This document shows positions 29,749 to 45,430 of a stretch of DNA of 64,000 nucleotides, piece after piece (position 1 is the stretch's first letter; each line of letters begins with the position of its first letter). The DNA is taken from the NCBI RefSeq assembly GCF_022682495.2, contig NC_071392.1:85390797-85454796 (forward strand), read 5' to 3'. The stretch is from Desmodus rotundus. Lineage: Eukaryota; Chordata; Mammalia; Chiroptera; Phyllostomidae. Below the pieces are notes generated by a model. It worked only from the letters and a program-made list of their open reading frames with translations. It was not told the origin of the DNA and ran no database searches. Made by a program: the position numbers and the translations under genes.

Positions 29749-30771
29749 AAAAGACAGTGGTTTGAGCCCTGGCCAGTGTGGCTCAGTTGGTTGCCCGTCG
29801 TTCTGCAAAAAGATCTCCAGTTTGCTTCCTGGTCAGGGCATTACCGAACAGCAAGTGGGGTCCTGCTGCCCATCACCAACCTCTAGGCAAAATTCCAGAG
29901 GCAAAATTTTGGTGAAAAACGAAAGGAGTTTTTATTCAAGGACTACACAATTTTGGACTCACAGCTTTCCACATGCATTAGTCACTTAAACTAGAACTCT
30001 TTACCTCCTTAATTACAGCTGTAATCACTTAAGCCTACCCTTTAAGGCTAAACTCGTTAACTCTCCAGTTCCCCTAAAGTCTTCCAGCACCATTCCCCCT
30101 GTTAGCTTTTACTTACCTTATTTCTGTAGGGTTAGTTTACAAACTGAAACAACATAAGATACAAAAGCTACACATTTTGGAAGAATGGCAGGCTTCTGCC
30201 TCTGAGCTCACCCCTTCTAGTATATCCAGAGAAGAATAACGGTGCCACCCTCTGCCAGGCCAGCCCGATCCTAGGCTGCACACGCAGTTCCTTCCCATCC
30301 AAAATCCATGCAAAATTCATCCAAATTACCATCTTGTTACCGTGTTGGGAAACCCAGGCAGCTACAGCTCTATCATCCAGGCATCCTTGTCAAGGAAGAA
30401 AAGCCTGAGAGACTGAGAGCCAGTCCATCTAAGATCCCGAGAGCCCTTCTTTTACTTCAAACCTTCTTGCCCATAGTTTCCATGAGCTCTGGAGGCATTC
30501 AGCATCTCAGTCAATCCTGTCCTAAGCTGTTTACCATTGCCTTAGGCAACCTCTTCATATGGCCCCTTTCTACTCCTCCCCAGCCATGTGATCAGATCTG
30601 TCTGTATCCAGGGCACATGGCTGGGTTGCAAGTTGGGTCCCCAGTCAGGGCGCGTGCAAGAGGCAGCCAGTCGATGCTTCTCTCTCACATCAATGTTTCT
30701 CTCCCTCTCTTTCTCCCGCCCTTTCCCTCTCTCTAGAATCATTAAAAGAAAAAAAAAAGACAGTAGTTTGA
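29749..30771 (+). mobile_element. VES-type SINE with target duplications, split by an LTR-like insertion (unit 2)
   Basis: Copy of the structure at 13144-14166. The LTR-like insert occupies about 29841-30608. Target duplications lie at 29749-29765 and 30755-30771. Confidence 0.8.
29841..30608 (-). mobile_element. LTR-like insertion inside the SINE (unit 2)
   Basis: Copy of the insert at 13236-14003, with the same antisense polyadenylation signal. No coding capacity. Confidence 0.5.
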
Positions 30772-33325
30772 TATGTTAAGCACTAAATATGAACTAGGAG
30801 AATGTCTTAGAGATGTAGCCAAATGGATCCATGTTTCAGATCCAAGAGAACCAGGAACTGCATGTCTTATCCAAACTGAACTGGGCAAAGGTGGACCTGA
30901 ATCCATCCTACACACCTGGATCCTCGCTGCACTTCTGAGCCTAGACTACAATGTAAGGGTCCCCGCCCATCCCCATCTTCTCTGCCTGTAAGGTGGTTCC
31001 TGCTACTTTGAGGAAACTGACCTCATAGTCTGTGTGGTGTGATAGTTTATTCTAAAAAGGAGCACAAAATAGCAGGAGAAGGCTGGTCTTAAGGCTTTTA
31101 ACACAAAAAAGCCCCAAGCTCTCAGGTGTTCCCTTTTAGATAGCGTCAGAGACACAAGCACCACAAATACCGAAATTTTCTCCCTGGTCTCAAAATAATT
31201 CCCTGTATTCTACCAAGGATTACCTCCCCATATCTGTCCAGGGTGTGCTGGTATCTCCAATAAGGGCCTCTCCTTATCTTGTAAAGAGGGACTTCCTATG
31301 AAGACTCCACAGCAAGGGGATAAAACAAAGTAGCATATTTGGTGAAACTACAGGGCAAGCCCCTACTAGTGAGGCTCCATAACCTGGGTCAGCTACCTGT
31401 GAGCACAGAGAGGTGAGTCATCTATGCCCAGATATGTCCTAGAGGGGCCCAGGCCATGGTAAGGCAAGGCTCTGAGACCAGGTGGCAGGTGGAAGGTTAT
31501 TCAACCTTCTATTTCTGCCAGGGAGACAAACATCAGGAGGGACCAGAGGTGGTTTGTCTCTGACTTGGTGCCAAATCAACCTTCTTTCGATGGCACCTGC
31601 CATGATTCCCAGGCTTTGCCACTCTTTCCAGGCTTCCTGTGGCCTTGAGGCTATTCTTAGACCTGTATTCTGGAGCAAAGCAGGACAAGTCTGAGTCTCG
31701 GTCTCATCTTCTATCAAGGGAAATAACTTTCTTCTTCATGCCTCACAATTAAAACATTTGTGAGACGTTAAGCTGGAAACTCAACACAAACAAAAATCAG
31801 CATGGTGTGTGCAAAAGCTTGTAAAAATCTGTCAGGCACTGTACAACATAGCAGGATTCCCACCTGCTATGGGCCCATGGGCAGTTGCAGGGTGTGCAGT
31901 GAGGACAGGGGACAGCTCCAAGCAGTGGGTCTCCTGGTGGGGGGAAGCTGTGCCAGGCACTGGACCAGACAGATGCCTCCTGAGTCCCTCTCAGCCCCAC
32001 CAGTCTCACATTGGCAGCTCCCCTAGGTCACTCTGCTCTGCGCTTACTCCATCCCTCCAGCCTGCTTCCTCTCTCACCACCAGACTTCTGAGTTTTTCTC
32101 ACTTGATCCTTCAGCTCCAGAACCTTTCTTTACTCATTTCTACCTTTCAGAGAATTCAATGAACTCCGCCTGCTCCTGCCCCTTGCTACCCCTGAGCTCA
32201 GAGAAGCTGAGAAGTCTCTTCATCAGAGGGCTCCTCCACCTACCCGTCTCCCATAGACTCTAACTTGGCCTAGCTCCATCTCTATACTGCCGGCCAGCTT
32301 GTGCCTCAAAAATCCCAGGGTTGCGTCTTGGTGGCCATTGTAGGCCCCAAATTGAAACCAGTTTTGGGGAAGATTCACTCTATAGGGCGCCCAGCACAAT
32401 AATCCCATTGTGTCTGAAATAGAAAATTTCGGAATCCTGCCCCACCCCTCCACATGCACTGTGTCTTTGCTTTTGATAACCCAGTACTTGACCCCTTCAC
32501 CTTGTGCTAATCCCTCTCCCCACTGCTGAGCCTCGGCCAGAGTCCGGGTTTACTATCCTCCAAACCCTTTCTAATGTCTGCTTCTGTGGCACCTAATTCT
32601 AGCTCAGGCTGCCAGCTCTTAGCAAGTGGGGCAATTTTCACCAGCATTCGTGCAGATTCCCATGGCAAGCAGGAGGCTGTTTAAAAGAGACCCGATAATA
32701 GCATGAGTGATGAGAAAGACCAAGGCCCCAGTGGTGGGGAAGAGGAAGAATAGGCTATTGGTCTTCCATCCTCCAGATGTATCGGGCAAACGCCTATTTA
32801 ACCCTTGCCCTGTCTGCTTTCCAAAAACCCCCTCCATACCCTTAGTAGGCAAGAGAGCACCTGCACACCCAGACTCCCAGGAGACTCGGCCTCTTCCTTT
32901 TCATCACCTCTTCATGTTAGGATCCCGGATCCCCAAAGCCCTGGGTTTGACCTTCCTGCCCACTGGTGTAGCATTGAGAGAAATGTCACACATAAGAGAT
33001 TCCTTTGCTCTCAGGGGACTCCAGACAATGAGCCGCCCCAATGGCTCCCAATATGAGCCCTTCCTTAGTGTGAGGTAAATCAATCTCCATGAGGTCAGAG
33101 GATTCCTCAGGGCCCTGGATGTTCTTCTCTTCCCAACCCTCATCTCCTCAGCTTGAGAAGGCCCCACTGTGATACATGGGCGCTTAGCTTCCCCTGGTGT
33201 CCCCCATCCCGGAAGACTTCTGGGAGTCAGCTGCTCTTCCTCTCTGCCCTCAGAAGGGAAGTTTTCTAATCTCCTGTAGGTCACGAGCCCACAGAGTGGC
33301 CAAACATAGCAGAAGTGATGCAAGG
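30772..33325. other. Spacer upstream of the unit 3 trypsinogen
   Basis: Copy of 14167-16720, with a few substitutions (for example near 32641-32700). No gene recognised. Confidence 0.5.
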
Positions 33326-33335
33326 CCCTGGGAAG

Positions 33336-33465
33336 GGGAAAGCTGCAGGTGTGCTTGTGGGGGAGAGGCTGTGGCCCTCCACCCCCACGTCCACCCCCGC
33401 CCTCCCCGGGGGTGATATAAAGGCTCTCCACCATCCACCATCCACCCAATTTCAGGCCGGCCACC
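33336..33465 (+). promoter_or_regulatory. Trypsinogen promoter, unit 3 (PTF1-type site, TATA box, 5' UTR)
   Basis: GGGAAA 33336-33341 and CAGGTG 33346-33351 form the bipartite PTF1-type site on the minus strand. TATAAA lies at 33416-33421 and the start codon at 33466. Spacing is the same as in unit 2. Confidence 0.7.
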
Positions 33466-36648
<3,183 letters not shown>

Positions 36649-36689
36649 AGGTCTCACCCAACCCCTCGGCCATACCAATGCTAATAAAG

Positions 36690-39600
36690 TGATGCTGATT
36701 CAACCTCCTGTGTCTGTGCCTGCTCCCGCCACCAGTTGGCTCTGGGAAATACACTCCCCCTGGGGTCAGGCGGGGCCCTGGATCCTACAGATGAGCAGAG
36801 CGCCCCCCTACCACCTGCGCTCCCTGGAATAGTAGTTGGGCAGCATGTGAAGGCATGGAATCCAAAAAAACAATACGCAGGCGACGAGGACAGGCTGTTT
36901 CTGGCAGGAAGTCTGTTTCAGAAAGGCTGTGTCAGAGGACCCCTGACCATGGTTGCACTTGAGCATGGTGCTAGAGCGTGCCAGATGCAGCTCCCAGCAC
37001 AGACACATCTGGGGCAGCACCATGCAAACACCTTGGCCACTTCTGAGTCCCTTTGTCACATGCTGAGACCTAGCCTGCGCTTCCCTCCTGGCAGCCCAAA
37101 GCCCCACTTGGCCCTGTTTCTTGACAACCTGTCCACGTGTCTTCCCTGGGCCTCAAGTCCTCAAACTCCAGAGAAGTCTGCCTTTTGTTCATCTCGCCTC
37201 ACGACCCCAGTGTGTACGGGCCACAGTGAGTGCTTTGCAGACACTTCCAGGTGTGGCTCGCCCTCCCCTCTGGAGTGCATATTATCCCAGTGGTCCAGAC
37301 AAGAAAGCAGAGGTTAGTTCACTCACGTCCCTCGTCCAGCAAATGGTAGATGTGGGGGCAGTCTCCTTGTTTGCTTGGCCCCAAAGCCTGTGCTTTCTCT
37401 AGCCCGCCTCAGGGTCCCTCAGATGGCCACTCTGGTCCATCAGCTCTGCTCCCCAATGTCTCTCCAGCCCATTCCCTGCCTCACTGCTCTTCCAGAGGGT
37501 CTGATCTCCCATCCACCTTCCACACTGCGTGCAAGGGGTCTTGCGCATTACATCATGTCCCGATTGGTGCTTTTCCCGACCTCCCACAGCTTCAGAGACA
37601 GGACCGGAGCTCCTTACCCAGGGGATGCAGAGGGGCTGTTGCTGCTCTGCCCAGGCCTTGGTTCCCAGCCTATCTCCCTGTTCCTCCACTCCCCTGTGAT
37701 GCTCCCATGCTCAGAAGTCCCCATGGTTCCTCCAAGGAGCCTCGCACCTCTGACCCGGAGCTCCAGCACTATGGCCCATCTCGCTCCATGGCCTTCCACC
37801 CACCCTTTCACCCACTTCAGAAAAGTCTTTTCTGACTCTTCCTATTCCTGATTCTCGTCCCCCCACCCCTGTGCTGGTGCCACTGGCCCTGGGCCTGAGT
37901 GAGGCGTTTTCCTTCTGGTCCTCGCTGACGACCTTGCTATTTCTGCTTAGTAAACACACCTGTGTCTACCTTGGCATTTCACGGTGAGCTCCTTGGGAAG
38001 AAATCTTGTCTTGCTCATCCTGATGTATCTAGTGATTAAACAACGCCCAGAATACACAAGGCCCCCCAGTGACTGAGTGAATAAAGTATGACCTAGGAGT
38101 GGAGGGAAATGTACTGAAGGAAGACAGAGCCTTCCAGGAAAAAGGAAATATATTGGTTCCCCAGGTGTGATCCCTGTACCAGCAGCCCCAGATTCACTTG
38201 GGAATTTAGGAGAAGTGCAAAATCATGGGCCCCGCCCCAGACCTAGTGAGTCAGCAATTCTCGGAGGAGACCCAGCAACGTGCATGTTGACAGTCCTCCC
38301 AGGCATTCTGATACAAGCTAAAGCTGAAAAACCCGTGCAGTACTGAGATTGCTAGGCCATTCTCTCGGTGCAAGCAGTAGTGACTAACATTTCTACATTT
38401 CAGACCCATGAGGGATCGGCCATTATTCTTATTCTTATTCTTAGATGAAGAGATGGGGCTTGAAGAGCTTTGGCAGCTCGCCTACACAGAAGTGGAGGGT
38501 CTGGGTGGGGGCCGGGAGGTGGCCTTCCCCTAGGGACAGGGCCCTCAGTGGCCTCAAGTACAAGGGCACCTAGCAGAGCCCGGACCTTAAGTAAGGAGGC
38601 CTGGGGACTGACTCCAGCTCTGTTTCTGCATCTGCCTGACTGGCTACCCATGTGGCCTCCAGGTCTCAGTTACCTCTGAGAAAATCAGGAGACAAATTTT
38701 AGGTTAGCATGACTGCCTTCACGTGCTTGAAAGGTTTCCAGAATTGCACTTATGTATAACACATTATTTGTGTATCTCCTCCCCAAACACCACAGTCCAC
38801 CTGGAGAAAGGCACACAGGTAACCTGGCTTTCCCCTCCTGTCCCCAGCAAAACCATCCACATCCTTCTGACCCCCTCCAGTGGCCACGTTCAGATATGCA
38901 GTTACTTAGGTTTTAAAAATTGAGGAACGGGTGCCCCCTGCTGCCCAGGATGATGAATGATCCAACTCAGCACCAAGCTCCTTTGGAAAACAAAACAAAT
39001 AAGCTGCAGGTGCACTGGGCAGGTGACAGTGTGACAGAGGCCAAAGCTGGGACAAACCCCATCAGGACTGAAAGTAGCTGTGCTACCAAGACAGAGTGGT
39101 GTTACTCTTTTTCAGGCCCGTCAGGATGAGGGTCCCCAGCTGGATGGTCTAAAGGCAGTTTACTGAGAGCGTCAGTTATTGGGAGACCCAAGAGGCCAAT
39201 CAGTCAGGAAAATATACTGAGATAAATCGAAACAAGTCGTGCATTGATGAAATTGTTTCCCAGTGTGCAAAGGGAATAAACACACAGTCATGGAAACCAA
39301 GGCCTTTGATTCAGGCTAATGGTAGAGTGCTGTGAAGTCTGTCGCCATCCCTGAGTGAGAAAACAGACCGTCTCCCCTTCCTCTTTTCCCCCTAAATTCT
39401 AAGAGACACACCGCTGCACCCACTGGTGACACCACCAGGTAGCACTCTGGTGTTCTCTTCCTTGTCTGGGACAAGCAGCGGGTCCCCAGCCTGGCAATGA
39501 AATAGAAATACCCAGTGCAATTTAGGCCTTGATTGTTTGTTTCCAAACCACTTAGTAAACCCAATCCTAGAATTTTTTATTGAAAAGATCCTGGGACTAC

Positions 39601-39950
39601 TCTGAAATATGCATTGTTTGCAAGCTTTGTCAGTGATTGGAGGCTCATTTAGCAGATTCACCGCCATGAAACCGCTTCTTCTGCAAACTGATCTTCTTTG
39701 GGAAATCTAATAACTTTGTAAATTAAACAAGTGGGTTTAGTCAAGTAGCAGATTTCAAGGTATTACTTAAAGCAGTATTTTGTTATTTTTCTTTTCTTTA
39801 AAATTCTGTTATTTTATTTTAAATAGATAGTGTAGCTACAGGGCTCAGGAATCAAAACAAGTTCACACTGAAAAATGGTACTTTTATTTCCACTTTGCTT
39901 CTGTGTCCTCTGCTCATTCCTAATAGGTAACGACTTTTCTCCATCTCTGA
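36690..39950. other. Intergenic flank 3' of trypsinogen, unit 3
   Basis: Counterpart of 3490-6759 and 20075-23363. A small deletion relative to units 1 and 2 lies near 38481 ('gctcgcctacaca') and another near 39456 (within 'ggtgttctcttccttg'). No gene recognised. Confidence 0.6.
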
Positions 39951-40386
39951 TCCCTTCCAGTGTTACTTCAAGCAGAATCAAACAGACAAAAGTATAATTC
40001 TGACTTTGCCCCTTTGTTAGACAAAAGGCACTACACGGGAATGCGATTCTGTCCCTTTGGGTTTTTTCTGTTGACGCTGTATCTTAGACAACTTCCACGG
40101 CAAGGTGAAATACCTCCTTCTTTCTTAGCTCTGAATAGTGTTCCCGTTTGTCAGTGTCTCACAGTTTATTTATCCAGTCCCTCACTCAGGGGCACTTGTT
40201 TTTCTCGATTGTTTTGTTATTCCAAATAACGCAAAGAGTTTACACAGATTTTTATTTGTATTTAAGAATATATAGGGGATAAATTCCTGTCGGCAAAGTT
40301 CTGGTTGAAAAAGTAAATGCATTTTGTAGTTTCTATAGCTATTTCCAAGTGGTTGTATCATTTTGCAGTCCTATCAGCAACCAATT
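39951..40386 (-). repeat. Old L1 3'-end fragment, unit 3
   Basis: Third copy of the diverged antisense L1 remnant. Confidence 0.55.
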
Positions 40387-40387
40387 C

Positions 40388-40841
40388 AGTGGTCCCCACT
40401 CCACCTGTGGGGGGCACGTTCTAAGATCTCCAGAGGGGGCCTGGTACCGCAGATGGCATGCAGTCCTACGTATACTGTTTTCTCCCCTGTATGTGTATAC
40501 CTCAGATAAAGTTTAACTTACGAATGAGGCACAGTGACATATCGGCAACAATAACTAGTAATGAAATAGAACCATTTTAAAAATATATTCTAATAAAAGT
40601 TATGTGCCTGTTGTCTCTGTCTCTCTGAATATCTCATTGTGCTGTGCTCACCTTTTCACTGACAGGAAGCATTTCACGGCCTCCCTTTGGCATGCCCACA
40701 GGGCCAGCATCGCTACTCCTGTGCTCTGGGGCCGCTGCTAAGTAAAATGAGGGTGACTTGAATGCAAGCGGCACCATTGTGGTTGACCCAATAGTTGAAA
40801 CAGGTGGATGATTCCCCAAGGCCGGGAGGGCGGAGAAGGGT
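40388..40841. mobile_element. Tigger/MER2-like remnant, unit 3
   Basis: Third copy of the element at 7197-7650. Confidence 0.5.
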
Positions 40842-41186
40842 GACATGAGATTTCATCATCCCACTCAGAACCACTCCCACTTTAAAATGTACAAACTGTT
40901 CATTCTGGAATGTTCCATTTACTGTTTTCATACCTCGATTGAGTGTGGAAAGTAGAACTGTGGGTAAGGAGGGGACTCCATGTCAAAGTGCATACCTCAC
41001 CACACATCAGCCCGGGAGTGCCCTCCCGTGATTCAACGTGGTCCCATTGGCGAAAAGCAACATGTCAGTGTGAGTTTAGTTTGCGTTAATCACGGCGAGG
41101 TTGTTTTCCTGTGGGTAATCACCATGCGGATCTTTGGTCTGAACCACCTGTTCTTTGCCCAGTTTGTTGGGCTGCCGCAATATATT

Positions 41187-41765
41187 CTTTTTTTTTTTTC
41201 AATTTTTAAATTATTTTATTGTTGTTCAGTTACGGTTGTCTGCATTTTCTCCCCACCTCTCTACCCCACCCCAGCCAAAACCACCTCCTTCCCCTGCTTC
41301 CACCCTCCCCCTTAGTTTTGTCCATGTGTCCTTTATAGTAGTTCCTGAAAACCCTTCTCCACACTGTCCCTTCTCCCCTCCCTCTGGCTATTGTTACATT
41401 TTTCTTAACTTCAATGTCTCTGGTTATATTTTGTTTTCTTTTTTACTTCTGTTGATTATGTTCCTGTTAAAGGTGAGAATGTATGGTATTTGTCCCTCAC
41501 CACCTTGCTTATTTCACTTAGCGTAATGCTCTCCAGTTCCATCCATGCTGTCGCAAAGGGTATAAGGTCCTTCTTTCTCTCTGCTGCATAGAATTCCATT
41601 GTGTAAATGCACCATAGTTTTTGGATCCACTCATTGGCTGATGGGCACTTAGGTTGCTTCTAGTACTTGGCTATTGTAAATTGTGCTGCTATGAACATTG
41701 GGGTGCATAGGTTGTTTTGGGCTGGCGTTTCATATTGTTATTTCTAGGAGTTCATCGTGTAGTGG
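41187..41765 (-). mobile_element. 5'-truncated L1 3' end, antisense (unit 3)
   Basis: Orthologous insertion to 7997-8570, but several percent diverged from units 1 and 2. Its presence in all units dates it before the unit duplications. Confidence 0.8.
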
Positions 41766-42611
41766 AAATATTGGTCCTTATGATGAGAACTGAAAATGTT
41801 GTCCCATATTGTTGATTATGTCTTGATTCGGTCTATATTTTTCCACGTAATTTTGTCATCATGAGGTAGTCAAGTTTTTCTTATTTTTTCTTTCCTAGAC
41901 TTTAAGTCGGAGTATGTCAGGTGACAGAAGGAAGCGCCATTTAGTGAAAGGAGATGTAGGCCACCCAACTGAGGTTAATCAAGGGCATCTCAGGCAGGGA
42001 GATTAAAACACCTACCAAAAAGGTTAAATGTGTCCACCCTTCAGAGGAGGCATGACTATCTGCCCATGTGAGTTCTGTGCCTGAGATATTATGTCCCCAG
42101 CTCTCCACACCCACTTCCCCAAGGCCCTGGACCTCCCATGACATCTGAAGTCCACAGTGGCACTGGTCTTCCCACCGCACCCCTGGCAATGTGCTGGGCT
42201 CTCAGTTCTCCCCCTGTGCCCAAGGCAGCAAAGCCCTGCCCCTGGGCCCTTTGGGTCAGTTGTCCTCCAGGCCTCCCCAGAAGTTCTGAGTTGGCCCAAA
42301 GGGACAGAGTCTCAGTGTATAGGGGTCTCATTCTGTGGTGAAGGCTGTGATGTCTGCATGTCACAGCCCCAGGGGCAGGCCCAGGGTACAAGGGGGCTTC
42401 TGTTTCCAGACAAGGCAGCTCCCCACTAAGACGACTGCAACCTGCAGAGGGGCGGATACTGGGGTGGAGAGAAAACCAGCCCTCCCCCTGTAAGCAGGCA
42501 GTCTCACAAAGACACTGGTCCCTAAGGAGCTAAGAATGTCCTGAAGACAGGGTGTGGGGTGAGGAGGGAGATCCTCAGCCCAGTGGGACCCTGCCACTGC
42601 CACCTCACACC

Positions 42612-42730
42612 ATGGGGCGGGGTCTGATGTCACCACCTCCCAACTCCAATACCCTCAATGGACAGCTGCTCTGGAGATCTCTTCCAGGCTCTGAGGGGTG
42701 GGCCTGTGGGAGGGGCGGCTGTGGGAGGGG
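42612..42730 (+). promoter_or_regulatory. Candidate D-beta promoter, unit 3
   Basis: GC box GGGGCGGGG at 42614-42622 and a second GC-rich stretch 'gaggggcggctgtggg' (about 42713-42728) sit directly 5' of the D segment, where the mammalian D-beta-1 promoter lies. It would drive germline D-J-C transcription before recombination. Supported by position and composition only. Confidence 0.4.
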
Positions 42731-42809
42731 CGTTTTTGTACAAAGATGAAACATTGTGGGGACTGGGGGCCACGGTGATTCATCTCTATGGGAAACCTTT
42801 ACAAAAACT
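42731..42809 (+). other. TRBD1: TRBD1 with both recombination signals, unit 3 (working cluster)
   Basis: Nonamer CGTTTTTGT (42731-42739), 12-bp spacer, heptamer CATTGTG (42752-42758). Core GGGACTGGGGGC (42759-42770), G-rich in all frames with no stop, close to human TRBD1. Then heptamer CACGGTG (42771-42777), 23-bp spacer and nonamer ACAAAAACT (42801-42809). The 3' heptamer has one change from CACAGTG, whereas units 1 and 2 keep CACAGTG. It is the only D adjacent to an intact J cluster and constant gene. Confidence 0.92.
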
Positions 42810-43348
42810 CTTCTGCCTGTCTCATTCCCCCAGTCCTCCAGGGTCACAGGCCCGAGGGTGTCCTGGTTCAGAACCCCTCCAGGGCACCCCTGTCTATTGT
42901 CTACCCAAGGCCATAGTTAAGGACAGGCCTGGTTGGGAACTGAAACTTCCAGGCAGAGAGAGCCCATATGTAAGGAGGACACCTCAGTGGGCTCATGGGG
43001 GAAGGACTCAGGGACACCCCTGCATCTCGGGAGAAGGTCACTGGCAAGGGACATGGGAGGGGACCCATTCTATAGAGGAAGAAGACAGAGGAAACCTGGG
43101 TTCTGGGACCCTGTTCCCCTGTCCAGGCCACACTCCTTTGAGAGGCCCTCAGAGACCATCGAGAAAGGGGCCCTGGGCCCTCTGGATGGACTCTGGCCTC
43201 GTTCTGTGGCTCCAGGAGCCAAAGCCTAATGGGTCCTGTGCACAGGTGTGGGGAGCTCCCATCAGTGCTCATCCTGGACCCCCCCAGACCAGCCAGGGCC
43301 CCCTCTCCATGCCTCCATCTGTTTTCCTCCTGGATCCATGTCACTGTG

Positions 43349-43396
43349 CGAACAATGAAGTTTTTTTTGGAGATGGCACCAGGCTCACAGTTGTAG
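43349..43396 (+). other. TRBJ1-1: TRBJ1-1
   Basis: Heptamer CACTGTG at 43342-43348, 12-bp spacer and weak nonamer GTTTTCCTC. The 48-nt segment reads NNEVFFGDGTRLTVV with the FGDG motif, followed by splice donor GTAAG. Length equals human TRBJ1-1. The following intronic sequence ('agatgctccaggt') differs from that in units 1 and 2. Confidence 0.9.
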
Positions 43397-43481
43397 GTAA
43401 GAGATGCTCCAGGTCTTTCGGGCCCCTGGTAGGGAACAGCGGGTCCAAGTTGTGCATTTTAGAGTGGTCCTATTCTGATGT

Positions 43482-43529
43482 GGAACTATGACTATACCTT
43501 CGGGCCAGGGACCAGGCTGACAGTCATAG
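43482..43529 (+). other. TRBJ1-2: TRBJ1-2
   Basis: Reads NYDYTFGPGTRLTVI with an intact FGPG motif and donor GTAAG; matches human TRBJ1-2 (NYGYTFGSGTRLTVV) in position and length. The recombination signal is poor: the nearest heptamer-like word is TGATGTG, and I see no good nonamer 12 bp upstream, so use may be low. Confidence 0.8.
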
Positions 43530-44063
43530 GTAAGGCTGGGGTCTTTGGGCAGTGGAGCAGGGTGGGGGGCAGAGGGAGGTCCAGAGGGAGCACTCGACCC
43601 CAGGAAATGTGGGCAGGAAGGGTTGACCCAGCTCTGGGGTCCTAGCTGAGGAGACTGCGTCTCCGTGTCTGGGAAGGATTCAGAGGAGGATTCCTGGAGG
43701 GCACATCTACCCAGCCTCCTGGGGTCCCCCATAAACTGAGAGCTGAGCCTCCAAGACCATGGGCAGAGAAGGGAAGGGGATGCCGCTGCCCCTCTGAGTA
43801 CCTACCTGGGATAGGGGAGCAGGGGAAGGCCCAGGAGGTCATGAACAGTCTCTGACATTGCCTGTCTTCCCTGGCTGGCAGAGGCTCCTGTCCATTCTTG
43901 GTCTGGATTTCATAGGAGACCACACTTTGTCTCTCTCCCTGGGTCATGAGGCCAGCTCCGGTAGGGTATGCAAGAGGTCAGAACCGGGCCAGGGCCCCAG
44001 TGAGGGGATGCCAGCTGCGTTCAGCACACAAAGGGGATTTTGAAATGGACCCAGGAGGCTGTG

Positions 44064-44113
44064 TTCTGGAAACACTGTCTATTTTGGGCAGGGCACCCGG
44101 CTCACAGTTGTAG
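44064..44113 (+). other. TRBJ1-3: TRBJ1-3
   Basis: Heptamer-like GGCTGTG at 44057-44063, with GGATTTTGA about 13 bp upstream as nonamer. The 50-nt segment reads SGNTVYFGQGTRLTVV with FGQG and donor GTAAG. Absent from units 1 and 2, where only its 3' flank survives. Confidence 0.88.
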
Positions 44114-44667
44114 GTAAGTGAGTCGGGGCTGGAGGGCTGGGAGATGACAAAGAGGGGCAGGGACCCAGATGAAGCCACCATCTTGGGGGCTCAGGTGAAA
44201 GCATGTTTTATCAGAAAGATCTGAATTCTTGTTTGGATGCAGACAGGAGGGGACAGGCTCCATCTCCAGCAATTCTAGGGACTGGCTGTGCCACATCTGG
44301 GTTCCCCTCCCTGGAGACAAGTGCTCTGCACTAGGAAGGGGCCACCTTGTCCATCTCCGTCTCCTCAGAGGGTGCCCCGCCATGGCCATGACAGACGGAA
44401 AGCCTCTGGACGTACACATGCCACAGTCCTGCGGTTTTTCTGCCTCACACAGAAGGGGACGGACACAGGAGAAAGCAGGAGCAGGGGGTTCATGGAGCCG
44501 AATAGGTCCTCTTTCTATAGTATTTCAGGGGGCAGAGTTGTCCCCCTGCCTCTACCTCCTGGAGCTTCAATTCAGCTGAGAAAAAGGAAAGAGAGCTGGC
44601 AGGTGCCCTGGGGGAGGAGGAGTGGAAGGCTGCAGGGGCAGTTTCCCTATCAGGCTTCAGGGCTGTG

Positions 44668-44718
44668 TGAGTAATGAAAAGCTGTTTTTCGGCAGTGGGA
44701 CCAAGCTGTCTGTCTTGG
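44668..44718 (+). other. TRBJ1-4: TRBJ1-4
   Basis: Heptamer-like GGCTGTG at 44661-44667. The 51-nt segment reads SNEKLFFGSGTKLSVL with intact FGSG, followed by donor GTAAGT. It is the complete counterpart of the truncated copies in units 1 and 2. Confidence 0.9.
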
Positions 44719-44929
44719 GTAAGTAAAACGCTTCCCTGGGGAGAGTGTGTTATAAGGTTGGAGACTCAGGAGGACCCCTTAGAGAGGACAGAGACTGAGA
44801 ACACTGCAGGAAAAAGGCTCAGAGTACGTGGGTGAGCGGGGCAGAGCCCCCAGGAGTTCTGGGGGACGCTAGCTTCTGGAAGTAGTGGCCCACACCCGTG
44901 GTACTGGGGTTTTGCACACACCTGTTGTG

Positions 44930-44981
44930 CTCTGGAAAAACCAGGCACAGCATTTTGAGCTGGGACTCAACTCTGTCATAG
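44930..44981 (+). pseudogene. TRBJ1-5: TRBJ1-5, FGXG motif lost
   Basis: The segment between TRBJ1-4 and TRBJ1-6 reads KNQAQHFELGLNSVI and ends in donor GTAAG. The FGXG beta-bulge motif has become FELG through an apparent three-base deletion compared with human TRBJ1-5, and the following Thr is gone. The signal is also unclear: TGTTGTG at 44923-44929, with GGTTTTGCA only about six bases upstream. Probably non-functional. Confidence 0.75.
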
Positions 44982-45377
44982 GTAAGACACAGGACCGAGG
45001 CAGCAGAGCACGGTCCCTTGGGTCTGGACCCTGCCCCTCCAGGGGTATGCTCTGTTATCCCTGTGGGGCTTACAAGGAGCTGTATCTGCCCCCCTTTGGT
45101 GCAGCTTGGTTGACTCAGTCTTCAGTCTATCACCAGCCTCCTCACTCTTTTCCTGGTTCATCCTCCTTCTTACACAGGTGGTATCCCCCTCCTGAGCCGC
45201 TTCGTCTTTCCTTTTGTTCCCCATCCAATGCTTTGGTCTCCTTCCTAACAGAATCTCTTTGGCCCAGAACCTTGATTCAAGGTAGGGAAAGGTGGCCATC
45301 CCTGCCAACAGGTAGCTAAGATCTGCCCTGTTGAGGGAGACCTTGGCTGGGTTTTACCACAGCCCTCTGCTGCTGTG

Positions 45378-45430
45378 TTCCTATAATTCACCCCTCAACT
45401 TCGGGGCCGGCACCAGGCTCACTGTGACAG
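45378..45430 (+). other. TRBJ1-6: TRBJ1-6
   Basis: Heptamer TGCTGTG at 45371-45377, 12-bp spacer and nonamer GGTTTTACC (45350-45358). The 53-nt segment reads SYNSPLNFGAGTRLTVT with FGAG, almost the human sequence, and is followed by donor GTATGG. Last J before the constant gene. Confidence 0.9.

Noticed and set aside
42658..43491. A 277-codon open frame across the unit 3 D-J region
   Set aside because: It runs through the TRBD core, its signals and TRBJ1-1, and exists because stops are missing by chance in GC-rich DNA. Its last part simply reads the TRBJ1-1 frame. No protein domain is visible.
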